Part shown: in pieces, positions 22,930-32,287 of the stretch
Position numbering within the stretch: the first letter of the stretch is position 1
How the letters are laid out: each line of letters begins with the position of its first letter
Source of the DNA: Dehalococcoidia bacterium
Lineage (GTDB): Bacteria; Chloroflexota; Dehalococcoidia; Tepidiformales; Tepidiformaceae
Direction: 5' to 3'
Assembly (NCBI GenBank): GCA_009841435.1
Contig: VXLW01000029.1
Coordinates: forward strand, 1 to 64,000
DNA length: 64,000 nt
Program-made: the position numbers and the translations under genes
Notes under the pieces: model-generated
Databases searched by the model: none
What the model saw: only the letters and a program-made list of their open reading frames with translations
What the model was told of the DNA's origin: nothing

Positions 22930-25362
22930 TTGGCCGCCACCCCGTCTCCACCTTCTCCCGCCACCGAGCTTTCCCGTCTCCGGGCCGTTTTCGAACGCGA
23001 GCTTGAGCAGGGCGCGGCGAACAGCGAGATCACCGGCGGCCTCGACACACTCCTTATCCGCATGGTCGATAACGGCGTCATTGCCCGCGGCCATCCCCTC
23101 CATGAACGCATACGCGGCCTCCAGCGGGGCGGCGGCTACCGCGGTCTGACTCCCGAGGGACGCCGCAAGTGGCTGGAGCGAGCCATCCCCGCCGCCGGTC
23201 CCGACGCTCGCGATGATGTCCCGGCGCCCGCCGCGAGCGGGCGGAAACGTCCCCTCGCCCCCGACGACCCTGTGACCCGCCTCCCCGGCATCGGCAAGGG
23301 CGCCGCCGAGCGCTTCGAGAAGCTCGGCGTAACGACCGCCGGCGACGCCGCTCTCTTCTTCCCCCGCCGCTTCCGCGACTTCACCGATGTCCGCCGCATT
23401 TCCGACCTCGAGCCCGACGGCCTCCCCAAGACCGTCGTGGGCACGATCCTCAAGTCCGGCCAGCTCCGCTACGGCAGGCGTGTCCGCGGCAGCGAGGCGG
23501 TCATCACCGACGGCTCCGGCTCCCTCCGCCTCGTCTGGTTCAACATGCCCTGGGTACATCGCGGGTTGAAGGAAGGCGAGGAGCTCGCCGTATCCGGCAC
23601 CGTCACCGTCTACCGGGGACGCATGCAGATGGCGAACCCGCCCGAGTACGAGCCCTTCGACTCGAACCTCATGCGCCCCGGCCGCCTCCTCCCCACCTAT
23701 CCCGGCACGCAGGGACTCGGCCAGCGCACTATCCGTCGCGCTGTCGGCCATGCCGTCGAAGAGCTCGCCGACCGCCTGCCCGACCCCGTCCCCGGCTGGC
23801 TCGCCAAGGAAGAGGGCCTCGTGCCCTTCGGCGACTGCGTCCGCGCCTATCACACGCCCGAGACACTGCGTGACGTTGAAACCACCCGCCAGCGCCTCGC
23901 TCTGGGCGAGTTCCTTGCCATCCAGGTGGCCGTGCTCCAGCGGCGAGCCGCCTGGCAGCACGACCAGCACGCCCCCGAGCTCGACTTCGGCGCCCACCTC
24001 GACGGCTACCTCGACTCGCTCCCCTTCCGCCTCACCACGCCCCAGCGCCATGCCCTCGACGAGATCCTCGCCGACATCGCGAACACGGCCCCCATGCTGC
24101 GGCTGCTCCAGGGCGATGTCGGCAGTGGCAAGACCGTCGTCGCCTTTGCCGCCATGCTCGCCGCCGTCGCCGCCGGACGGCAGGCGGCCCTCATGGCGCC
24201 CACCGAAATCCTCGCCGAGCAGCACTACCGCTCCCTCACGACCCTGCTCGGTGGTGGTGAATCCGCCTTCGAGGGCATGTTCGCGCCCGACTGGCTCGAC
24301 CAGCGCCCCCTCCGCGCCGCCCTGTTGACTGGCTCCCGCACCGCAGCCGAGAAGAAGCGCGTCCGCGAGGCCGCCGCGCACGGCGGCGCTGACATCGTGA
24401 TCGGCACCCACGCCATCATCGAGGAGGCGGTCGAGCTCCCCCGCCTCGCCCTCGCCATCGTCGACGAGCAGCACCGTTTCGGCGTCGATCAGCGCGCCCG
24501 CCTCCGCCAGAAGGGCGCAAATCCTCACCTCCTCGTCATGACTGCCACCCCCATCCCCCGCACCCTCGCCCTGACCGTGTATGGCGACCTCGAAGTCTCG
24601 ACCATCGACGAGCTCCCTCCGGGGCGCCTCCCCGTGACCACCTCCTGGGTCGAGCCGGGCGAGCGGGAAGAGGCGTACGACTTCCTCCGCGAGCGCCTCG
24701 ATGCGAAGGAGCAGGCGTTCGTGATTTGCCCCCTCGTCGATGAGTCCGAGGTGCTCGATGTGCGTTCCGCCGAGGAGGAGTTCGAGCGGCTGCGGAGCGG
24801 CCCCCTCGCTGCCTACCGCCTGGACCTGCTGCACGGACGCATGTCGGGCCGCCAGAAGGATGAGGTCATGGGCCGCTTCGGTTCGGGAGAGACCGACGTG
24901 CTCGTCTCGACCAGCGTTGTCGAGGTCGGTATCGACGTCCCCAACGCGACCACGATCGTCATCGAGGGCGCCGAGCGCTTCGGCCTCAGCCAACTCCACC
25001 AATTCCGCGGCCGCGTCGGGCGCTCCGACCGCCAGGGCTACTGCCTCCTCTTCAGCAGCGATGAGGACCCCAACCCGGACGCGCAAAACCGCCTCCGCGC
25101 GATGGAACGCACGACCGATGGCTTCGAGCTCGCCGAGGTCGACCTGGAGATGCGCGGCGAGGGCGAGGCCTGGGGAATGGCCCAGAGCGGCGGCAACGGC
25201 ATGCTCCGTGTCGCCCGCGTCACCGACCGCGACCTGCTGACGGACGCCCGCGAGATGGCGCGCCGCATCCTCGCCCGCGACCCGCTCCTGCAGAAGCCCG
25301 AGCATCGCGGCGTCGCCATGAACGCCAGGCCTTTCCTCGAAACCGCCACCGAGGCCAACTGA
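22930..25362 (+). CDS. recG: ATP-dependent DNA helicase RecG
   Basis: Remodels stalled replication forks and Holliday junctions. 810 aa from a TTG start two bases after degV. An N-terminal helical extension (1 to about 115) comes before the wedge domain (LPGIGKGAAERFEKLGV, FFPRRFRDFTDVRRISDL). Helicase motifs: GDVGSGKT (Walker A), APTEILAEQHY, DEQHRFGVDQR (motif II), TATPIPRTLAL (III), SVVEVGIDVPNATTIVIEGAERFGLSQLHQFRGRVGR-region (V-VI). C-terminal TRG-like region includes RGEGEAWGMAQSG (usually RGPGE(F/L)xGxxQSG), so the Pro and neighbours differ from the consensus. The N-terminal extension is seen in several deep-branching phyla. Confidence 0.94.
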   Translation: MAATPSPPSPATELSRLRAVFERELEQGAANSEITGGLDTLLIRMVDNGVIARGHPLHERIRGLQRGGGYRGLTPEGRRKWLERAIPAAGPDARDDVPAPAASGRKRPLAPDDPVTRLPGIGKGAAERFEKLGVTTAGDAALFFPRRFRDFTDVRRISDLEPDGLPKTVVGTILKSGQLRYGRRVRGSEAVITDGSGSLRLVWFNMPWVHRGLKEGEELAVSGTVTVYRGRMQMANPPEYEPFDSNLMRPGRLLPTYPGTQGLGQRTIRRAVGHAVEELADRLPDPVPGWLAKEEGLVPFGDCVRAYHTPETLRDVETTRQRLALGEFLAIQVAVLQRRAAWQHDQHAPELDFGAHLDGYLDSLPFRLTTPQRHALDEILADIANTAPMLRLLQGDVGSGKTVVAFAAMLAAVAAGRQAALMAPTEILAEQHYRSLTTLLGGGESAFEGMFAPDWLDQRPLRAALLTGSRTAAEKKRVREAAAHGGADIVIGTHAIIEEAVELPRLALAIVDEQHRFGVDQRARLRQKGANPHLLVMTATPIPRTLALTVYGDLEVSTIDELPPGRLPVTTSWVEPGEREEAYDFLRERLDAKEQAFVICPLVDESEVLDVRSAEEEFERLRSGPLAAYRLDLLHGRMSGRQKDEVMGRFGSGETDVLVSTSVVEVGIDVPNATTIVIEGAERFGLSQLHQFRGRVGRSDRQGYCLLFSSDEDPNPDAQNRLRAMERTTDGFELAEVDLEMRGEGEAWGMAQSGGNGMLRVARVTDRDLLTDAREMARRILARDPLLQKPEHRGVAMNARPFLETATEAN

Positions 25363-25364
25363 CC

Positions 25365-26129
25365 CTAGGCCGGCCGCCCCTCCCGGAAGGCCACCGTCAG
25401 CCGGGCCTTGTCCTCGGGTGGCAGGTACTTCACCGCCTCCCGGAAGGTCACGCCCGAGGCGCGACCGGTGCGCGGCGCCAGCCACTCCACCACCAGATCC
25501 GGACGCTGCTTGCTGACCTCGCGGAGCACCCACCCGATTACCTTGCGGATGAAGAACTCGCGCTCGTCCAGCATGGCGTCGGCGTAGCCCGCGAACCGCT
25601 CGAAGTCGCCGCCGCCCCGCCGTAGCGCGGGCAGCAGGGCCAGCATCGCCTGGCGCCGCACCCAGAAGTCCTCGTCCTCCGCCCAGCGGTCCAGCGTCGC
25701 GACCAGCTCCGGATAGCGTTCGACCAGAGGCCCGAGCACGCTGATCGAGAGAGTGTCGAGCAGCGCCCACGTCTGCGCCTCGCGCACGAACCGCTCCAGC
25801 GTCCGAAAGTCCCCGGCTTCCAGCAGCTTGATGCCTAGCCGCAGCGCATCAATCGCCGCCAGACGCAGGTCGTACACGCCCGCGTCCCACAGGCGTTCGG
25901 CCAGCGCGACCAGCTCGCCGCGTTCGGTCACCGGGTGCGCCCGCAGCGCCGCCTTCGTCGTGCTGCGAACCACCGGTACCCGGGTCCCGAGGTACTCCAG
26001 CTTGATGTGCGGTCCCGGCGGATCGGGGATGTGCTTCTCACGGTCCGCCTGCTGCCCGAGCCCGACTCGACGGTTGCCCTGTGCTCGCAGCTCCCGCTCG
26101 ATCTCCGCCGCAATTGCCTCGATCGACAT
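25365..26129 (-). CDS. DNA alkylation repair protein (AlkD-like)
   Basis: 254 aa of HEAT-like helical repeats. EAIAAEIERELRAQGN, the segment 'RVPVVRSTTKAAL', WDAGVYDLRLAAIDALR, LDTLSISVLGPLVERYP, WAEDEDFWVRRQAMLALLPALRRG and FFIRKVIGWVLREVSKQRP match AlkD-type DNA glycosylases, which remove bulky or charged alkylated purines. The family's catalytic Trp/Asp pair is represented by the FWVRRQAML and SISV regions, but I cannot assign it with certainty. It faces recG tail to tail, with 2 bases between. Confidence 0.8.
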   Translation of the reverse strand: MSIEAIAAEIERELRAQGNRRVGLGQQADREKHIPDPPGPHIKLEYLGTRVPVVRSTTKAALRAHPVTERGELVALAERLWDAGVYDLRLAAIDALRLGIKLLEAGDFRTLERFVREAQTWALLDTLSISVLGPLVERYPELVATLDRWAEDEDFWVRRQAMLALLPALRRGGGDFERFAGYADAMLDEREFFIRKVIGWVLREVSKQRPDLVVEWLAPRTGRASGVTFREAVKYLPPEDKARLTVAFREGRPA

Positions 26130-26178
26130 GCCCTTTACCTGCGCTTCCGGGGTGCACGCGGCCTGCCCACCGCTGCGC

Positions 26179-26184
26179 TACGAT
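26179..26184 (+). promoter_or_regulatory. -10 element TACGAT, leaderless type
   Basis: TACGAT ends 7 bases before the ATG at 26192. No ribosome site. Confidence 0.5.
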
Positions 26185-26191
26185 CGAGACC

Positions 26192-27289
26192 ATGCAGGTA
26201 TTCGGTGCCGTCGAACAGGACGGTCACGAGCGCATCCTCTTCGCCCAGGATGCCGAGTCGGGTCTGAAGGCCATCATCGCCGTCCACTCTACCGTCCTCG
26301 GGCCGGCGCTCGGGGGCACGCGTTTCTACCCCTACGAGTGCGAGGAGGATGCCCTCGCCGATGCGCTCCGCCTCTCCCGCGCCATGACCCGCAAGAACGC
26401 CGCCGCCGGGCTCGACCACGGTGGCGGGAAGGGCGTCATCATCGGCGACCCGCGCACGGTGAAGTCCGAGCGCCTCCTGCGCGCTTACGGCCGCGCTGTC
26501 GAGTCGCTCGGCGGCGCCTACGTCACCGCCGAGGATGTGGGGACGACCATCGCCGACATGGAGGTGATCGCCCGCGAGACCGGCTACGTCACCGGCGCGT
26601 CCTCCGACACGGGCGGCTCCGGTGACCCCTCTCCCGTGACCGCCCGCGGGTTGATGGCCGCCATGCGCGGCACGGCCCGATTCCTCTGGGGCTCAACCGA
26701 CCTCTCAGGCCGGCATGTCGCCATCCAGGGTGTGGGCAAGGTGGGAGGCGCCTATGCCAGGCTCCTCGCCGCGTGCGGCGCCCACCTCACCATCGCGGAC
26801 GTCAACGAGAAGGCGCTGCAGGCCCTTGCCCAGGAAGTCGGGGGCGACGTCGCCGCTCCCGACGCGATCCATGCCACCGAGTGCGACGTCTTCGCGCCCT
26901 GCGCCCTCGGCGGCGCTCTCAACCCCGAGACCATCCCCGACCTGCGGTGCGCGGCTATCGTCGGCAGCGCCAACAACCAGCTCGCCGAAGACGAGCTCGA
27001 CGCCGACCTCGCGGCCCGCGATATCCTCTACGTCCCCGACTTCATCGTGAATGCCGGCGGCGTCATCAACCTCGCCGAGGAGGTTGGCCACGAGTATCGC
27101 CTGGAGCGCGCCAACCGCCGCGTCGACGGCATCGAAGCGACCGTCATCGAGCTGCTTGAGCGCGCCCGCGAGAGCGGCGGCACACCCCTCGATGAGGCGG
27201 TCGCCCTGGCCGACCGGCGCATCAGCGAAGTGGGCGGTTTGCACGCCCGAGTCTCCCGGCCGCCCCGCACCGGCTCGGGAGCCCGCTAA
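26192..27289 (+). CDS. Glu/Leu/Phe/Val-type amino acid dehydrogenase
   Basis: 365 aa. Oxidative deamination of a branched-chain or aromatic amino acid to its 2-oxo acid with NAD. The substrate pocket GPALGGTRFYPYE, the catalytic-lysine region MTRKNAAAGLDHGGGKGVI, TAEDVGTT, and the Rossmann loop IQGVGKVGGAYARLLA are those of leucine/valine/phenylalanine dehydrogenases; length fits leucine dehydrogenase. Pairing with the branched-chain-type 2-oxoacid dehydrogenase at 39-42 kb is plausible but they are not an operon. Cofactor choice cannot be read. Probably leaderless. Confidence 0.85.
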   Translation: MQVFGAVEQDGHERILFAQDAESGLKAIIAVHSTVLGPALGGTRFYPYECEEDALADALRLSRAMTRKNAAAGLDHGGGKGVIIGDPRTVKSERLLRAYGRAVESLGGAYVTAEDVGTTIADMEVIARETGYVTGASSDTGGSGDPSPVTARGLMAAMRGTARFLWGSTDLSGRHVAIQGVGKVGGAYARLLAACGAHLTIADVNEKALQALAQEVGGDVAAPDAIHATECDVFAPCALGGALNPETIPDLRCAAIVGSANNQLAEDELDADLAARDILYVPDFIVNAGGVINLAEEVGHEYRLERANRRVDGIEATVIELLERARESGGTPLDEAVALADRRISEVGGLHARVSRPPRTGSGAR

Positions 27290-27301
27290 CGGCACGTCTG
27301 C

Positions 27302-27307
27302 TATAGT
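27302..27307 (+). promoter_or_regulatory. Candidate -10 element TATAGT of the nusA operon
   Basis: TATAGT (consensus but for one base) lies 60 bases before the nusA ATG and 25 bases before the leader hairpin. No clear -35 at 17 bases. Confidence 0.45.
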
Positions 27308-27331
27308 GATGAAGGCCAATCCCTTGGGAGA

Positions 27332-27356
27332 GGTGGGCGTGTTGCCCGCCTTTTTT
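27332..27356 (+). terminator. Attenuator-like terminator in the nusA leader
   Basis: GGTGGGC (27332-27338), loop GTGTT, GCCCGCC (27344-27350), then TTTTTT (27351-27356): a 7-bp stem with one G-T pair followed by six T. A small upstream stem, CCAA/TTGG (27316-27327), is possible. It lies after a -10 box and only 11 bases before the nusA ATG, so it acts on nusA itself and not only on the gene before it. Confidence 0.75.
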
Positions 27357-27367
27357 GTTGAACAACG

Positions 27368-28906
27368 ATGAAGAACGACTTTCTGCTTGCGATCAGCCAG
27401 CTGGCCGCGGAGAAGAACCTCGCCCGCGAGGTGATCTTCCAGGCTGTCGAGGCCGCGCTTGCCTCCGCCTATCGCCGTGACGGCGAGGAAGGTCCCGAGG
27501 TGCACGTCCGCATCTCCGGCGAGACGGGCGACATCAGCGCCTTCATTCAGAAGACCGTCGTGCGCAACGTCGAGGATTCGAACCTCGAGATGGACCTCGA
27601 AGAGGCCAGCCGCTACAAGCCCGACGCCCGCATCGACGATGTCCTCGAGTTCGAGGTGAAGCCGCCTGAGAACGCCGGCCGCATCGCCGCCCAGACGGCC
27701 AAGCAGGTCGTCCTCCAGCGCCTCCGCGAAGCTGAGCGGGGCGCCATCTACGAGGAGTACGCGGACAAGCAGGGCGAGGTCCTGCTCGCCACCGTGCAGC
27801 GTGTCGAGTCCCGCCAGGCCACCGTCGAGATCGGCCGCGGCACTGAGGCCCTGTTGCCCGGCAGCGAGATGGTCCGCAACGAGCACCTCCGCGCCGGCCA
27901 GCGCGTCAAGGTGCTCCTGCTGGAGGTGAACGACGAGATCAAGGGCCCGCAGGTCATCGTCAGCCGCGGCCACCGCCTCCTCCTCCGCCGCCTGCTGGAG
28001 GTCGAGGTACCCGAGATCGCCCAGGGGCGCGTTGAGGTCAAAGCCATCGCGCGCGAGGGTGGCCATCGCAGCAAGGTTGCCGTCCATGGACGCGCCGCCA
28101 GCGTCGACCCCATCGGCGCCTGCGTCGGCATGCGCGGCTCCCGCATCCAGAACGTCGTCAACGAGCTCGGTGGCGAACGCGTCGACATCATCAAGTGGGA
28201 TCCCGACCCGGTGAACTTCGTGACCAATGCGCTCAGCCCGGCGCAGGTCGTCGATGTCCAACTCGACGAGGACTCCCGCGAGGCCGTCATCGTTGTGCCC
28301 GACTCGATGCTCTCCCTCGCCATCGGCAAGGAGGGGCAGAACGCCCGCCTCGCCGCCAAGCTCTCCGGTTTCCGCATCAGCATCCGCAGCCAGACCGGCA
28401 CCGAGCGCGAGACCGAAGGAGCCACCATTACCGAGGCCCCGGCCGCCTTCGACGCCTTCCCGCCCGGCACCGAGCCAGACCTCGATATCCTCCAGCTTCC
28501 CGACGAGCCGCTGCCCCCGATCGAGATCGAGGTGCCGCGCCCGGCCGCTGCCGTGCCCGTCGCCGTGCCGGCCGTCGCCGAGCAGCCCGCCGCCACCGTC
28601 GAAGGGGCAGACGAGGAGGATCTCGCCTTCCCCGCTGCCCTTGCCGAGATGGAGGTTCCCGACGAGGAGACGCGCGAGGCCGAGGACTACGGCGAGGAAG
28701 AGTTCGACGACGAGGAGGGCGAGGAGTACCAGGTGCCCACGCTCGTCGTGCCTGAGGAGCGCCCCACCGCCATCCGCTTCGCCGAGGACGTGCTTCCCGC
28801 TCGCGAGGATGAGGACCAGCCCAAGCGCCGCCGCCGTCGCGGACCGCGCGTGGAAGAAGAAGACGAGTTCGAAGACGATATCGACTACTCCGGCCGGATC
28901 CACTGA
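27368..28906 (+). CDS. nusA: Transcription termination/antitermination factor NusA
   Basis: 512 aa. N-terminal RNA-polymerase-binding domain (1 to about 125), S1 domain (GEVLLATVQRVESRQATVEIGRGTEALLP), and KH domains (DPIGACVGMRGSRIQNVVNELGGERVDIIKWD; LAIGKEGQNARLAAKLSGFRI). From about residue 345 an acidic, Pro/Glu-rich tail of 165 residues replaces the helix-hairpin repeats of E. coli NusA. rimP, which usually precedes nusA, is not here. No Shine-Dalgarno stands before the ATG; a terminator hairpin does. Heads nusA-ylxR-infB-rbfA-truB, the standard transcription-translation operon. Confidence 0.95.
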   Translation: MKNDFLLAISQLAAEKNLAREVIFQAVEAALASAYRRDGEEGPEVHVRISGETGDISAFIQKTVVRNVEDSNLEMDLEEASRYKPDARIDDVLEFEVKPPENAGRIAAQTAKQVVLQRLREAERGAIYEEYADKQGEVLLATVQRVESRQATVEIGRGTEALLPGSEMVRNEHLRAGQRVKVLLLEVNDEIKGPQVIVSRGHRLLLRRLLEVEVPEIAQGRVEVKAIAREGGHRSKVAVHGRAASVDPIGACVGMRGSRIQNVVNELGGERVDIIKWDPDPVNFVTNALSPAQVVDVQLDEDSREAVIVVPDSMLSLAIGKEGQNARLAAKLSGFRISIRSQTGTERETEGATITEAPAAFDAFPPGTEPDLDILQLPDEPLPPIEIEVPRPAAAVPVAVPAVAEQPAATVEGADEEDLAFPAALAEMEVPDEETREAEDYGEEEFDDEEGEEYQVPTLVVPEERPTAIRFAEDVLPAREDEDQPKRRRRRGPRVEEEDEFEDDIDYSGRIH

Positions 28907-28914
28907 GGCCCGCC

Positions 28915-29211
28915 ATGGCAGTCGCCCGTCGTGAGCCGCAGCGCACCTGCATCGCCTGCCGCGAAGTCGCCGGCAAGCGGAGCCTCGTGCGCCTCGTGCG
29001 CTCCCTCGAGGGTGCCGTCGCCGTCGAATCCCCCGGCGAACGTCTTGCCGGAAGGGGCGCGTACCTCCACCACAGCCGCTCCTGTTGGGAGCGCGCCCTT
29101 GGAGGCGCTACCATAGGCAACGCCCTGCGAATGTCCCCGAATTCCGGCGATATCGAGGGTCTGCGGCGGTACTTCGAGACCATTCCCGACACAGGCGCGG
29201 AGGAAGCATGA
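28915..29211 (+). CDS. YlxR (DUF448) nucleic-acid-binding protein
   Basis: 98 aa. RTCIACREVAGKRSLVRLVR and GRGAYLHHSRSCWERAL are the two YlxR signatures (first CxxC and GRGAY). Its normal place is between nusA and infB, as here; the stop overlaps the infB start (ATGA). Binds RNA; YlxR has been linked to RNase P in Bacillus. Confidence 0.92.
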   Translation: MAVARREPQRTCIACREVAGKRSLVRLVRSLEGAVAVESPGERLAGRGAYLHHSRSCWERALGGATIGNALRMSPNSGDIEGLRRYFETIPDTGAEEA

Positions 29212-30986
29212 CAACCCGACAGTCGTCCGGTCCGCGCACCGTCACCCTCCCCGAGGCGATCACCGTCAAGGGGCTCAGCGAACGCCTCGGCATCTCCCCC
29301 ATCGAGGCGATCAAGCGCCTCATGACGCACGGCGTCATGGCCGCCATGAACGACACGATCGATTACGAGACGGCCGCGATCGTCTCGTCCGAGCTCGGCA
29401 TCGCGCCTTCCCCGGAGGCCGCCGCTGCAGCCGTCGCCACCACCGTCCGCGAGGATGAGGAGGCTGAGGAGGGCGAAGAAGCAGGCGCTCCCCGTCCGCC
29501 CGTCGTGACCATCCTCGGCCACGTCGACCACGGCAAGACGAGCCTGCTCGACGCCATTCGCGAGACGAACGTCGTTGCCGGCGAGGCCGGTGGCATCACC
29601 CAGCACATTGGCGCCTACCAGATCGAGCGCGGCGGCAACCCCATCACCTTCATCGACACTCCCGGCCACGCCGCCTTCACCGCCATGCGCGCTCGCGGCG
29701 CCCAGATCACCGACGTCGCCGTCGTGGTCGTGGCCGCCGACGACGGTGTGATGCCCCAGACCATTGAGGCGATCGACCACGTCCGCGCCGCCGACGTGCC
29801 CATGATCATCGCCATCAACAAGACCGACCTCCCCGCCGCCGATGCCGACCGTGTCAAGCAGCAGCTCACCGAGCAGAGCGTCGTCGTCGAGGACTACGGC
29901 GGCGATGTCCTTGCCGTACCGGTCTCCGCCACCACCGGCGCCGGGCTCGGCGACCTGCTCGAGTCCATCGACCTCGTCTCGGAGATCCAGGAGCTCAAGG
30001 CCAACCCCGACCGCCTTGCGATGGGGACGGTCATCGAAGCCGAGCTCGATTCCCGGCGCGGCCCCCTCGCCACCATCCTCGTCCGCAACGGCACCCTGCG
30101 GCAGGGTGACGCCCTCGTCAGCGGCCTCATCAGCGGCAAGGTGAAGGCGATGTTCGACGAGCGTGGCGAGCGCCTCAAGGAGGCCGGCCCGGCCCGCCCC
30201 GTGCGCATCATGGGGCTTGAGGATGTGCCTGCCGCCGGCGATGCAATCGAGGTGGTCGAGAACGAGCGCGCCGCCCGCCGAATCGTCGAGCAAACCCGCC
30301 GCGAGGCCGAGGGTGCGTCCGGCGCCCGCCACGGCCACGTCACCCTCGATACCCTCTTCCACGAGGTCAGCGCCGGCAACGTCAAGGAGCTCCTGCTCAT
30401 CCTCAAGACCGACGTGCGCGGCAGCGCCGAAGCCATCCGCGGCTCGCTCCAGGTGCTCGGCACCGGCGAGGTGAAGGTCAAGGTCATCCACACCTCGACC
30501 GGCCCGGTCAGCGAGTCCGACGTCATGCTCGCCGGCGCTTCGGGCGCCATCATCCTCGCATTCAACGTGCGCACCGAGCCGTCTGCCGCCAGCCAGGCCG
30601 AGATTAACGGCGTCGAGATTCGCTCCTATGACGTCATCTACCAGCTCCTTGAGAGCGTCGAGCAGGCGCTTGAGGGTCTCTATGAACCCGTCTACGAGCG
30701 CGTTGTAGACGGCACCGCCGAGGTTCGGCAGCTCTTCCGCTCCAGCCGTGTCGGCCAGATTGCCGGCTCCTACGTCACCGACGGCACCCTCCTCCGGGGC
30801 GACCGCGTCCGCGTCCTCCGTAACGGCGACGAGGTCGCCGACACCAGCTGCGGCGGTCTGCGGCGCTTCCAGGACGATGTGCGCGAGGTGCAGCAGGGCT
30901 TCGAGTGCGGCATCGTCCTCGAACGCTTCGATGCCTTCGAAGAGGGCGATGTCCTGGAGTTCTACCACCAGCAGCGCGTGAACTAG
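29208..30986 (+). CDS. infB: Translation initiation factor IF-2
   Basis: GTPase that places initiator tRNA on the ribosome. 592 aa, short because the variable N-terminal region is only about 95 residues with one IF2-N subdomain ([28 protein letters not shown]). G domain: [20 protein letters not shown] and SAT. Domains II-IV follow, ending with the initiator-binding beta-barrel ([28 protein letters not shown]). Translationally coupled to ylxR. IF2 as short as this is common in Chloroflexota and some other phyla. Confidence 0.97.
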   Translation: MTTRQSSGPRTVTLPEAITVKGLSERLGISPIEAIKRLMTHGVMAAMNDTIDYETAAIVSSELGIAPSPEAAAAAVATTVREDEEAEEGEEAGAPRPPVVTILGHVDHGKTSLLDAIRETNVVAGEAGGITQHIGAYQIERGGNPITFIDTPGHAAFTAMRARGAQITDVAVVVVAADDGVMPQTIEAIDHVRAADVPMIIAINKTDLPAADADRVKQQLTEQSVVVEDYGGDVLAVPVSATTGAGLGDLLESIDLVSEIQELKANPDRLAMGTVIEAELDSRRGPLATILVRNGTLRQGDALVSGLISGKVKAMFDERGERLKEAGPARPVRIMGLEDVPAAGDAIEVVENERAARRIVEQTRREAEGASGARHGHVTLDTLFHEVSAGNVKELLLILKTDVRGSAEAIRGSLQVLGTGEVKVKVIHTSTGPVSESDVMLAGASGAIILAFNVRTEPSAASQAEINGVEIRSYDVIYQLLESVEQALEGLYEPVYERVVDGTAEVRQLFRSSRVGQIAGSYVTDGTLLRGDRVRVLRNGDEVADTSCGGLRRFQDDVREVQQGFECGIVLERFDAFEEGDVLEFYHQQRVN

Positions 30987-31007
30987 CGCGGCCCGGGTGG
31001 AATCGCC

Positions 31008-31376
31008 ATGAGCCGGCGCACGAGCCGTGTCAGCGAGTTGCTCCGCGAGGAGATCAGCGACCTCGTCCAGCGCGACCTCAAGGATCCGCGCCTCGAAGGC
31101 GCGTTCCTGAGCATTACCGAGGTCGAGGTCAGCGGCGACCTCCGCGTCGCCTCCGTCTATGTCTCCCATCTCGGCAGCGAGGAGGAGCGCGACGACGCCC
31201 TTGCCGGCCTCCAGAGCGCCACCGCCTACCTCGAGCGCGAACTGCGCCGCCGTCTTCGCATGCGCCGCACCCCATCCCTCACCTTCCGGTTCGACCCCTC
31301 CATCGAGCGCGGCGCCCGCCTGGCCTCGACTATTGCCGACCTCGCCCGCGACCGCGGTCCCGACCCCGAGCCATGA
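31008..31376 (+). CDS. rbfA: Ribosome-binding factor A
   Basis: 122 aa KH-like protein for 30S maturation. RTSRVSELLREEISDLVQRDLKDPRLEGAFLSITEVEVSGDLRVASVYVS and 'YLERELRRRLRMRRTPSLTFRFDPSIERGARL' are typical. ATG preceded by GGGTGGA. ATGA overlap with truB. Confidence 0.95.
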   Translation: MSRRTSRVSELLREEISDLVQRDLKDPRLEGAFLSITEVEVSGDLRVASVYVSHLGSEEERDDALAGLQSATAYLERELRRRLRMRRTPSLTFRFDPSIERGARLASTIADLARDRGPDPEP

Positions 31377-32287
31377 GCCGTCGCCGCAAGGGTGACTCCG
31401 GTCTCACCGGTGTGCTCCTCATCGACAAGGAGCCCGGCTGGACCAGCCACGACGTCGTCGCCCGCGCGCGACGACTGACCGGCCAGCGCCGCATCGGCCA
31501 CACGGGCGCCCTCGACCCGATGGCGACGGGGTTGCTCGTGCTCTGCCTCGGGCGAGCCACGCGCCTCGTCGAGTACATGATGGCCAGCGAGAAGGCCTAC
31601 GAGGGCGAGATCGCCCTGGGTCAGGAAACCGATACCGACGACGCCGAGGGCAAGCCCACAGCCAACGGCGAGATACCGGAGGGCGACCTGGACCTCGACG
31701 CAATCGCACGCCGCTTCACCGGCGAGATCATGCAGACGCCGCCCGCGTACAGCGCCGTCAAGGTCGAAGGCCGCCGCGCGTACGCGCTCGCCCGCGAAGG
31801 CGAGACCCCGGAGTTGCGGCCCCGCCCTGTGCGCGTGACCTCCCTCAGCCTAGAGCGCACCGTCCCCGACCGGCTGCGTGTCGATGTGCACTGCGGCCCC
31901 GGCATGTACGTCCGCAGCCTCGCCCGCGACATCGGTCGCGCCATCGGATGCGGCGCCCACCTCGCCAGCCTGCGGCGCACCGGCAGCGGCCCCTTCGACG
32001 TTCGCGATGCGGTGCCCGTTGAGGCGCTCGGCGCCTTCGCGGGAGCGGGCAAGCTCGACGAGGTCGTACGCCCCGCCGACGAGGGCGTCGCCGAGAGCGC
32101 GGCCGCCATCCTCACCGCCAGCCACGCGGAGCAGCTCCGCAGCGGCCAGCTCGCCTGGACGCGAGGCGGCTTCCTGCGCCCCGCCACCCTCGCGCGCCTC
32201 TACGGCGCCGATGGCTCCTTCGTCGGGGTCGGCGAGGTCGACGAACCCGGCCGCGTGCGCGCCCTCAAGGTCGTCGCCGGCGCCTAG
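31373..32287 (+). CDS. truB: tRNA pseudouridine-55 synthase
   Basis: 304 aa. Makes pseudouridine 55 in the T-loop of tRNAs. GVLLIDKEPGWTSHDVVARAR, RIGHTGALDPMATGLLVLCLGRATRL with the catalytic Asp48 in GALDP, PPAYSAVKVEGRRAYALAREG, and CGPGMYVRSLARDIG. Last gene of the nusA operon. Its TAG overlaps the stop of the convergent HisN-like gene (CTAG, 32284-32287). Confidence 0.96.
   Translation: MSRRRKGDSGLTGVLLIDKEPGWTSHDVVARARRLTGQRRIGHTGALDPMATGLLVLCLGRATRLVEYMMASEKAYEGEIALGQETDTDDAEGKPTANGEIPEGDLDLDAIARRFTGEIMQTPPAYSAVKVEGRRAYALAREGETPELRPRPVRVTSLSLERTVPDRLRVDVHCGPGMYVRSLARDIGRAIGCGAHLASLRRTGSGPFDVRDAVPVEALGAFAGAGKLDEVVRPADEGVAESAAAILTASHAEQLRSGQLAWTRGGFLRPATLARLYGADGSFVGVGEVDEPGRVRALKVVAGA

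Noticed and set aside
22876-25770. Very long open frame on the minus strand opposite recG
   Set aside because: The plus-strand frame encodes a full RecG with all helicase motifs. The antisense frame is open only because of the high-GC codon bias and shows no recognisable domain.
28428-31169. Long minus-strand open frame opposite nusA-infB
   Set aside because: Same reason: infB, ylxR and the nusA tail are certain on the plus strand, and the antisense product is low-complexity Gly/Ala/Asp-rich sequence.
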